Shown here in pieces: positions 1-5,093 of a DNA stretch of 5,938 nucleotides. Position 1 is the stretch's first letter. Every line of letters begins with the position of its first letter. The notes under the pieces were generated by a model, which worked only from the letters and a program-made list of their open reading frames with translations, did not search any database and was not told the DNA's origin. This stretch comes from an uncultured Oscillospiraceae bacterium (lineage in GTDB: Bacteria > Bacillota > Clostridia > Oscillospirales > Oscillospiraceae), in the NCBI GenBank assembly GCA_905233785.1, contig CAJOCV010000107.1, forward strand, positions 1 to 5,938, read 5' to 3'. The position numbers and the translations under genes are program-made.

Positions 1-99
1 CTGTTTGTCGTAATAGTCCCAGCCCAGCTTCTCAGCCAGCCGTTTGCCCAGCTCGCGTCCGCCGCTGCCAAACTGGCGGCTGATTGTGATGATACGCAT
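1..99 (-). CDS. Cytidylate kinase-like family protein, N-terminal fragment
   Basis: The first 33 codons of a minus-strand gene are present; the rest lies beyond the left edge. The protein begins MRIITISRQFGSGGRELG, then an Ala-Glu-Lys-Leu-Gly-Trp-Asp-Tyr-Tyr-Asp stretch. This is the typical start of the short cytidylate-kinase-like family (Pfam Cytidylate_kin2 type), common in Clostridia. A beta strand is followed by a P-loop variant (FGSGGRELG, residues 10-18) that binds the nucleotide phosphates, then a helix and the conserved YYD segment. The family is assumed to phosphorylate a nucleoside monophosphate in the cytoplasm, but many members are untested, so the true substrate is open. The ATG is supported by an AGGAG site (107-111) seven bases upstream. 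It lies 70 bases downstream of the permease-GGDEF gene on the same strand, so read-through is possible. I see no convincing promoter of its own. Confidence 0.85.
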   Translation of the reverse strand, partial: MRIITISRQFGSGGRELGKRLAEKLGWDYYDKQ

Positions 100-123
100 G
101 TGTGTTCTCCTATTCAGAATATC

Positions 124-147
124 AGGGGATGCGAGTCGGCATCCCCT
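124..147 (-). terminator. Perfect 9-bp hairpin between the GGDEF fusion gene and the kinase-like gene
   Basis: The arms AGGGGATGC (124-132) and GCATCCCCT (139-147) pair perfectly around a 6-base loop. It sits between the stop of the permease-GGDEF gene and the start of the cytidylate-kinase-like gene. On the minus strand the bases after the stem are TGATATTCTG, not a real T-run, so it is a poor classical intrinsic terminator. It may instead be an mRNA-end stabiliser, a partial terminator or a dispersed repeat. Its arms share GGGGATG/CATCCCC with the hairpin at 5840-5871. Confidence 0.45.
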
Positions 148-169
148 TACGATATGGAATGAATGAGCA

Positions 170-2413
170 TCAGTCTCGTGTCACGGCGCCCATGCTTTTA
201 AGCTGCAGTTTCCGCCGGTACATGAGTTCGTCCGCCCGCTTGAAGACATCGTGGAAGGAGGCGTCGGTCTTGGCGTCAAAGTCCGCGAGCCCCAGCGAGG
301 CCACGACCTGAGCGGTGCCGATATGGCGCTCAACCTTCTCGTTGAAGCTCTGCAAAATCTCATGCCGCGCTTCAAAATCGTGCCCCTGCAGCAGCACCAC
401 GAACTCGTCCCCGCCGATGCGAAAGACCGGGCTGTGCTTGAAGTATTCGCAGAGCATCCGGCAGGCGGCGCGGATGTAATCGTCGCCGGCCTTATGCCCC
501 AGAGTATCGTTGATCCGCTTCAGACCGTTCACATCACAGACGATGATGCCAAACGCGCCCGCTGTGCCGTCTGCGATTTGCGCCTCTATTCGGCTCTCCT
601 GCGCGGAATAGGCGTTTTTGCTCTTGACACCGGTGAGCGGGTCGGTGTAGGCTGCAAGCTGAGCCTTGTCACGCTCCGCCGCGGTGATCATCTCCCACTT
701 TTTCATGGAGGAATAGTTGAACATCAACACCGTGAAGGACAGGCCAAAGAGCCCCAGGATCACAAGCACGCTGCCGTTGTCGGCCAGGACGAGGCGGGCG
801 CGCTGCATCTCCAGGAAGTCCGCCGGCTCCATAACCTGAATCTCCGGCGCGGCGGTTTGCGTGATGTAATGGTAAATATCGTCGATGACGGCGTTTTCCT
901 TCTCTTCGTTATAGCGCGCGGCGAGAGTCATGGCCATCACCACAATAAAGGCGAGCAGCGCGGTCCACACGATGATGGCCTTGCCGAAGTTGCGCGCGTG
1001 ATCCTTGCGGATGATGTAGTTAAAGAAAACCAGCCCCAGGATCGACCAGGCGGAGAGCAGAATATAGGTCTCCGTCTCGATGGTCTGGTCGGAGAGAATG
1101 CCCGGAAACAGCAGAAACAGCAGGAAAATCACCAGAATGACCAGGCAGATGCTGCTGATGACGATGTTTCTGCGCGCGCCTTCCTTCCGGGAGACCTTAA
1201 ACACCGCCGCAGAAGCAAAGCCATAGAGAATGGTGGCGCCGATGGTGGTGGTATCGACGATCCAACTGATTGCCGTTCTGCCGAGGAAGGGGACGGGCAG
1301 AGAGATCAGTACGATCAGCAAAATGGCGTTGACGGGAATCTGCTTCTCGTTGAGATGGGCGAAGCGATCCGGGAGAATCTTGTCCTGGGCGGCGGCATAG
1401 CAGAGACGGCTGACGGCGCGCAGGGTGCCGATCAGACTCGTAAGCACAAGCGCGAGCAGAGAGGCCATCAGGATGTAGACGCCGGCGTTGCCCATGTAAT
1501 GCTGCGCGGCGTAAAAGGCGGGCAGTCCCGCGATCCCCTCAAACTCGTCGAGCCTGCGGATGTAGTCCAGCCAGCTCCCGCATTCGGGAGGGTAGGTGGA
1601 AACGCTCATCAGAATCACGAAAATATACAGCGCGGTAATGACAACGAGCGCCCAGACAAGCACACGGTAGAGCTCCGTGTGCTTGAAGTGGTACTCCGCC
1701 GCGGAATGGGACACGCTCTCAAAGCCGATGAAAGCCCAGGGGGAGATGAAGGCGATGCGGACGACCTGACGGAGAGCGCTCTTGCCCGGGACGAAGGACG
1801 GCGCCATGGAAACCCCGGTCTTGCCGCGCCCGAGCATGGCCGCGACGAAGCAGACCGTGATCCCCACGGTAAAAAGCAGCGTCAACACCACCATGCTGCG
1901 GGCAGTTGCCGTTTTGCTCTTGATGCAAAGCAGCGCGATCAGCGTGATGACGATGAGCGTCACGATTGCCTCGCCCAGATACACCTCGTAGCCGAAGAGA
2001 GAGTAGAGATACCCGATGCTCAGCGCGTTGTGCAGAAAATAGCGCACGAAGAGGGGGATGCTGGTGGCATTGGCCCAGAAAATGGAAATATATACTAAAA
2101 ACAAAAACCAGGCCACCAGGAACGCGCGGTCATAGCCGAAAATGTACTTGACATAGTTATACAGTCCACCGGTGCCGGGATAGCGGTTGGCGAGAAAGTG
2201 ATAATGGCTCGCCACCATGAGCATCATGACAAAGCCGATCAGCAGGCCGAGCACGGAGCCGAGCGGCCCGGCCTGGGAGAGATAGTTTTTGCTGGTCACG
2301 ACCAGAGAGCCCCAGCCGATGGCGGAGCCAACGGACAGCGCCCAGACTGCCAGCTTGGACAGATAGGGCTGAAGACTGCCGGAGGGTGTGGTGGCAGGTG
2401 CCGAGTCTTTCAT
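170..2413 (-). CDS. APC-family amino-acid permease fused to a GGDEF diguanylate cyclase domain
   Basis: The product is 747 residues. Residues ~20-467 are a 12-helix APC-superfamily permease. TM1 carries the helix-breaking GSAIGWGS (29-36), TM6 carries AFIGFES (227-233), and the TM8-9 loop has the family signature RLCYAAAQDKILP (336-348); these line the substrate site in known APC transporters. Two further helices (~477-497 and ~548-567) enclose an acidic loop of about 50 residues. With 14 helices and a cytoplasmic N-terminus, the C-terminus is also cytoplasmic. A short linker (571-589) leads into the GGDEF domain: DPLTG (591-595), DVNGLKRINDTLGH (627-640), GD (643-644), RIGGDEF (665-671). Metal- and GTP-binding residues are intact, so conversion of two GTP to c-di-GMP is predicted. 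The RxxD inhibitory site is missing (F658, S661). The substrate is unknown. I chose the ATG at 2413 for its AGGAG site seven bases upstream; an in-frame TTG ten codons earlier has none. Confidence 0.93.
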   Translation of the reverse strand: MKDSAPATTPSGSLQPYLSKLAVWALSVGSAIGWGSLVVTSKNYLSQAGPLGSVLGLLIGFVMMLMVASHYHFLANRYPGTGGLYNYVKYIFGYDRAFLVAWFLFLVYISIFWANATSIPLFVRYFLHNALSIGYLYSLFGYEVYLGEAIVTLIVITLIALLCIKSKTATARSMVVLTLLFTVGITVCFVAAMLGRGKTGVSMAPSFVPGKSALRQVVRIAFISPWAFIGFESVSHSAAEYHFKHTELYRVLVWALVVITALYIFVILMSVSTYPPECGSWLDYIRRLDEFEGIAGLPAFYAAQHYMGNAGVYILMASLLALVLTSLIGTLRAVSRLCYAAAQDKILPDRFAHLNEKQIPVNAILLIVLISLPVPFLGRTAISWIVDTTTIGATILYGFASAAVFKVSRKEGARRNIVISSICLVILVIFLLFLLFPGILSDQTIETETYILLSAWSILGLVFFNYIIRKDHARNFGKAIIVWTALLAFIVVMAMTLAARYNEEKENAVIDDIYHYITQTAAPEIQVMEPADFLEMQRARLVLADNGSVLVILGLFGLSFTVLMFNYSSMKKWEMITAAERDKAQLAAYTDPLTGVKSKNAYSAQESRIEAQIADGTAGAFGIIVCDVNGLKRINDTLGHKAGDDYIRAACRMLCEYFKHSPVFRIGGDEFVVLLQGHDFEARHEILQSFNEKVERHIGTAQVVASLGLADFDAKTDASFHDVFKRADELMYRRKLQLKSMGAVTRD

Positions 2414-2420
2414 GGGGATT

Positions 2421-2428
2421 CTCCTCTC
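2421..2428 (-). promoter_or_regulatory. Ribosome binding site of the permease-GGDEF gene
   Basis: On the minus strand this reads GAGAGGAG, with the AGGAG core seven bases before the ATG at 2413. It decides the start. The upstream in-frame TTG at 2443 would place this Shine-Dalgarno sequence inside the coding region and has no site of its own. Confidence 0.8.
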
Positions 2429-2439
2429 AAAGGGGAAAT

Positions 2440-2458
2440 ACAAATGGTTTATATTTGT
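2440..2458. promoter_or_regulatory. Inverted repeat over the predicted transcription start (candidate operator)
   Basis: ACAAAT (2440-2445) and ATTTGT (2453-2458) are perfect inverted arms with a 7-base spacer. The repeat covers about -1 to +18 of the promoter at 2464-2492, where a bound repressor would block initiation. No regulator is identified. AT-rich 6-bp arms can arise by chance. Confidence 0.3.
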
Positions 2459-2463
2459 CTTTC

Positions 2464-2492
2464 ATTATATCACCTCAGACTGCTGTATACAA
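2464..2492 (-). promoter_or_regulatory. Sigma-A type promoter with extended -10 for the permease-GGDEF gene
   Basis: On the minus strand a perfect TATAAT (-10, 2464-2469) is preceded by TGA, giving an extended -10 (TGnTATAAT). Seventeen bases upstream is a weak -35, TTGTAT (2487-2492). The extended -10 can compensate for the poor -35. Transcription should start near 2457, leaving a 5' leader of about 44 bases. Confidence 0.7.
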
Positions 2493-2584
2493 GGGAGACG
2501 CTGAAGAAACATCGGCAGCTTCCGGAGCATTTCCGCTCTCGCCGATTGGATCAGGGCTCCCTTGCTCATAGCGCGCGATCGTAC

Positions 2585-2596
2585 AAAGGAGGGGGG
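2585..2596 (+). promoter_or_regulatory. Strong ribosome binding site of the methyltransferase gene
   Basis: The purine run AAAGGAGGGGGG contains AGGAGG (2587-2592), 11 bases before the ATG at 2604; sliding along the G-run also allows a closer pairing. It selects this ATG over the in-frame TTG at 2562, which has no site of its own. Confidence 0.75.
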
Positions 2597-2603
2597 AAAG
2601 AGA

Positions 2604-3137
2604 ATGACAGCAATCTGGAAAACGCCGTCGCCGCTGGGGACGATCTGGCTTACGGGCGAAGGGGATGCCCTGAGCGGCCTGCATTTTGAGGGGCAGAGGC
2701 ATTTTTGCTTGCCCGCCGCCGCCGAAGAACGACGGCTGCCTGTCCTTGAACAGACGGAGCTCTGGCTCGCGCGGTACTTTGAAGGCCGAGATCCCGGCTT
2801 TACGCCGAAGCTTACACCGCGGGGGACGGCCTTTCAGCAGGCGGTGTGGGAGCTTCTGCTGACGATTCCTTACGGCGAAACGCGCTCTTATGGCGAGCTT
2901 GCCGCGCTCTATGCCGAAGGCCGCGGTCTCAGGCGCATGGCTGCGCAGGCGCTCGGCGGAGCGGTCGGGCGCAACCCGATTTCGCTCATTATCCCCTGCC
3001 ATCGCGTTCTCGGCGCCGACGGCAAACTGACCGGCTATGCCGGAGGGAACGAGAGGAAGGCGGCGCTGCTGGCGCTGGAAGGGATTTCTCTGCCCCGCCG
3101 CGAAGAAAGAATTGACAGCGCCTGCCCGATTCGTTAG
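2604..3137 (+). CDS. ogt: Methylated-DNA--[protein]-cysteine S-methyltransferase (Ogt/MGMT type)
   Basis: This 177-residue cytoplasmic DNA-repair protein should transfer the alkyl group from O6-alkylguanine (and less so O4-alkylthymine) to its own cysteine in a one-shot suicidal reaction. The C-terminal DNA-binding and catalytic domain is complete: IPYGETRSYGELA (88-100) with the helix-turn-helix Tyr96, the Asn hinge N124, the active-site PCHR (131-134; acceptor C132) and the supporting E159. Spacings between these residues match human MGMT (C145, N137, E172). The N-terminal domain is short, as in stand-alone Ogt proteins, and there is no Ada regulatory domain. The residue matching the human 'arginine finger' R128 is Gln (Q115, in AAQALGGAVG); from memory this is common in Clostridia and Bacteroidetes homologues. 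It diverges from the permease-GGDEF gene across a 190-base intergenic region in which I found no convincing plus-strand promoter. Its stop codon overlaps the -10 box of the next gene. Confidence 0.95.
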   Translation: MTAIWKTPSPLGTIWLTGEGDALSGLHFEGQRHFCLPAAAEERRLPVLEQTELWLARYFEGRDPGFTPKLTPRGTAFQQAVWELLLTIPYGETRSYGELAALYAEGRGLRRMAAQALGGAVGRNPISLIIPCHRVLGADGKLTGYAGGNERKAALLALEGISLPRREERIDSACPIR

Positions 3138-3140
3138 AAT
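3112..3140 (+). promoter_or_regulatory. Near-consensus sigma-A promoter for the NahK-like kinase, overlapping the ogt stop
   Basis: A perfect -35 TTGACA (3112-3117), a 17-base spacer and a -10 TAGAAT (3135-3140, five of six bases) lie at the 3' end of ogt. The TAG of the -10 is the ogt stop codon. Transcription should start around 3147, giving a leader of about 208 bases before the TTG at 3356. Overlap with coding sequence is unusual, but the score is far better than anything else in the 218-base gap. Confidence 0.65.
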
Positions 3141-3188
3141 ACTTCTTGCGTAAACGCTGATCAAATCGCCTGCGGCGCCTCCCGGAAA

Positions 3189-3214
3189 ACGAATGCTCTG
3201 ATTCGTCACTTTTT
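3189..3214 (+). terminator. Weak terminator-like hairpin with T-run in the ogt-kinase gap
   Basis: ACGAAT (3189-3194) and ATTCGT (3201-3206) pair around a 6-base loop and are followed after three bases by TTTTT (3210-3214). The stem is AU-rich, so termination would be weak. It could end ogt mRNA. Because it lies downstream of the promoter at 3112-3140, it could also act as an attenuator in the kinase leader. The rest of the 3138-3355 gap has no coding signal. Confidence 0.35.
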
Positions 3215-3307
3215 CTTGCAATACACAAAGGATTCCTACAAAAAAGAGCCGTCATCGGAACACAAATTTTCTCGGGATTCGCTGTTGCCGATTTCATCAT
3301 CGTTTAC

Positions 3308-3328
3308 TTGCGTGTCGAACAGACGCAA
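3308..3328. repeat. Imperfect 21-bp inverted repeat just upstream of the kinase start
   Basis: TTGCGT (3308-3313) and ACGCAA (3323-3328) are perfect inverted arms with a 9-base spacer, ending 27 bases before the TTG at 3356. A related TTGCGT-AA-ACGC (3146-3157) lies at the predicted transcription start of the same gene. The pair may be operator half-sites or leader hairpins; chance is not excluded. Confidence 0.3.
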
Positions 3329-3355
3329 AATAGGAAAGAAAGTGGTGGCCTTATC

Positions 3356-4489
3356 TTGCAGCTCACTGATCAGGAGCTTCGTGAAAAGCTTCTCTATATC
3401 TGCCGGCAGTTTCGGATCCCCGGCGAATTGATCCTCTATCGCCCCATACCCAACGGGCATATCAACACGGCCTACTATACTGCCCTGTATGACGGGAAGG
3501 AGGTGCGGCAGTACCTGGTGCAGAAGGTGAACTGGTATGTGTTCCGCGAGCCCATCAGCATGATGCGAAACATAGACCTCATCACCCGGCACATCATGTC
3601 CAAGGAGCGCACACTCGAGCGCCGCCGGCGACTGCACTTCCATCACACGGTCGAGGGCAACAACTACCTGATCCTCGGCGAGGGGAAGGATCAAGAGTTC
3701 TGGCGGCTGTATAACTATGTGGAAAACTCCGTCTCCTTTGAGACCGCCGACGGGCGGGAGGATGTACTGCGTGTCTCCGGCAAGGCCTTTGGCAAATTCC
3801 TGTGTCAGCTTCGGGATTTTGACGCTTCCCTGCTGGTCGAGTCTATCCCTCACTTCCATGATACCCGCTACCGTCTGGAAAGCTTCTTCCGCGTGGTAGA
3901 GGAGGACGCGCTTGGCCGCGTAAAGGACGCTGAGCGGGAGATTGCGCTTATCCGGGAAAACCGCGGCTTTGGCTGCTCCCTTTGCGAGCAGATCGACCGG
4001 GGCGAGCTGCCCATCCGCGTGACGCATAACGATACCAAGACCAACAACGTGCTCTTCGACCGGGACACGATGGATCCGCTGGTCATCATAGACCTTGATA
4101 CCTGTATGCCCGGCCTCGCCTGCTACGATTTCGGCGACACCGTGCGCTTTGCGGCCTGCACCGCCGCGGAGGATGAGCCTGACCCGACAAAAATGAAGCT
4201 CGACCTGCGGCTCTTCCGCGCTTACGCGGAGGGCTATCTCGGCGCGGTGCGCGATGTGCTGACCCCCGCAGAGATCGAAAGCCTGGCCGTCGGCGCCGCT
4301 GTCATCACGCTGGAGCTCAGCTCCCGCTTCCTCGGCGATTACCTGATCGGCGACAAGTATTTCCGCATCGACTACCCGGAGCATAACCTTGTGCGCGCGC
4401 GTGCGCAGCTTGCTCTCTTTGAGGACATGATGCTTCATATGGGCGATATGCAGCGCATCATTCGTGAGCTGAGCACGAGAGAATCGTAA
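3356..4489 (+). CDS. NahK-like N-acetylhexosamine 1-kinase (APH-fold anomeric sugar kinase)
   Basis: The 377-residue cytoplasmic kinase has the aminoglycoside-phosphotransferase fold and resembles, along its length, bifidobacterial NahK, which makes GlcNAc/GalNAc-1-phosphate from ATP in the lacto-N-biose/galacto-N-biose pathway. Shared blocks (compared from memory): GHINTAYY (34-41), MMRNIDLIT (69-77), FDASLLVESIPHFHDT (155-170), the Brenner motif HNDTKTNN (224-231; catalytic D226, N231), the metal-binding IIDLDT (244-249; D246), YDFGD (257-261) and YPEHNLVR (340-347). NahK is about 359 residues, so this copy is complete. I chose the TTG at 3356 because it puts 33 residues before GHINT, as in NahK; the TTG at 3308 adds 16 atypical residues and falls in an inverted repeat. 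The ribosome site is weak (GGTGG, 3344-3348). No lacto-N-biose phosphorylase or epimerase is in the window, so the sugar specificity is inferred from family only. It converges with the YesL-like gene. Confidence 0.85.
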   Translation: MQLTDQELREKLLYICRQFRIPGELILYRPIPNGHINTAYYTALYDGKEVRQYLVQKVNWYVFREPISMMRNIDLITRHIMSKERTLERRRRLHFHHTVEGNNYLILGEGKDQEFWRLYNYVENSVSFETADGREDVLRVSGKAFGKFLCQLRDFDASLLVESIPHFHDTRYRLESFFRVVEEDALGRVKDAEREIALIRENRGFGCSLCEQIDRGELPIRVTHNDTKTNNVLFDRDTMDPLVIIDLDTCMPGLACYDFGDTVRFAACTAAEDEPDPTKMKLDLRLFRAYAEGYLGAVRDVLTPAEIESLAVGAAVITLELSSRFLGDYLIGDKYFRIDYPEHNLVRARAQLALFEDMMLHMGDMQRIIRELSTRES

Positions 4490-4498
4490 GAAAGCCGC

Positions 4499-5092
4499 TT
4501 ACCCGGGCTTCGTTTCAAACGGGATAAACACGGGCTCGATCAGATAGCTGGAGGCGTAAGCCGCAAGCGCGGGACAGAGGAAAAAGGGCGCGCCAAAGCG
4601 CAGACAGACGTACAGCGCCGCGCCCCACAGAAGCGCCATGATCGCGCTGCGCAGGCTGTGCCCCAGCGTGAGGCGGAGCGAAGCCGACAGCAGCGCCCCG
4701 GTGCGCATCGAAAAGCGGGAGAGCGCGGCATAGAGCCAGCATAAAAAGCCCAGCAGGAAAAAGCACAGCAGCACCGCGGCGATCTGCAGAGGCAGAGAAA
4801 GCGGCAAGGCGCGAAGCGCGAGCCACAACAGCGCCAGCGGCCCCGCCCAGGCAATCGTGACAAGCATCCCCTGCCCCAGCTCCCGCCGGAGAACGGAGAG
4901 AAAACGCGCATAGCTTACACCCTCCCCGCGCCGCAGCACATGCACCGCAGCGTCATACAGCGCGGCGCTCGCGGGACCGAGGGTCACGAGCGGCAGCGAG
5001 AACACCGTCCACAGCAGGCTCAGCAGCACGAGGTCGCCGAGGATCCCCAGCCAGCGCCACAGAAAATTTTCGGCGTTAAAAAAGCGGCGCAT
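4499..5092 (-). CDS. DUF624 (YesL) family membrane protein
   Basis: A 197-residue integral membrane protein with about five hydrophobic segments (~16-37, 74-94, 101-124, 148-166, 168-186). The N-terminal MRRFFNAENFLWRWLG and the signature SLPLVTLGPASAALYD (32-47) are hallmarks of DUF624. The best-known member, YesL of Bacillus subtilis, lies in the rhamnogalacturonan-utilisation cluster, and relatives often sit beside sugar ABC transporters; biochemical function is unknown. I chose the ATG at 5092, matching usual family starts; an in-frame upstream start at 5137 would overlap the GDSL gene by 44 bases. The ATG follows the GDSL stop with one base between (TGA-T-ATG) and lacks a clear Shine-Dalgarno sequence, so translational coupling is likely. 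The sequence is GC-rich, with many Leu, Ala and Arg codons. It ends 9 bases from the convergent kinase gene. Confidence 0.85.
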   Translation of the reverse strand: MRRFFNAENFLWRWLGILGDLVLLSLLWTVFSLPLVTLGPASAALYDAAVHVLRRGEGVSYARFLSVLRRELGQGMLVTIAWAGPLALLWLALRALPLSLPLQIAAVLLCFFLLGFLCWLYAALSRFSMRTGALLSASLRLTLGHSLRSAIMALLWGAALYVCLRFGAPFFLCPALAAYASSYLIEPVFIPFETKPG

Positions 5093-5093
5093 A

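Noticed and set aside
100..169. A promoter for the cytidylate-kinase-like gene (TGA-TATTCT on the minus strand)
   Set aside because: The -10 is passable but the position 17 bases upstream reads GATGCC, unlike TTGACA, and the spacer is occupied by the hairpin.
251..2098. 615-residue open frame on the plus strand
   Set aside because: It is antisense to the permease-GGDEF gene. The translation is rich in His, Asp, Glu, Gly and Arg with no domain I recognise, as expected from the complement of a GC-rich membrane-protein gene.
2475..3221. 248-residue open frame on the minus strand
   Set aside because: It is antisense to ogt and low in recognisable structure, with strings of Arg and Pro typical of a shadow frame.
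3308..3355. 16-residue N-terminal extension of the kinase from a TTG at 3308
   Set aside because: It has no ribosome site, lies in an inverted repeat, and makes the N-terminus longer than in NahK.
3236..4438. 400-residue open frame on the minus strand
   Set aside because: It is antisense to the NahK-like kinase, whose motifs are unmistakable. The reverse translation shows no family motif and its start is in the non-coding leader.
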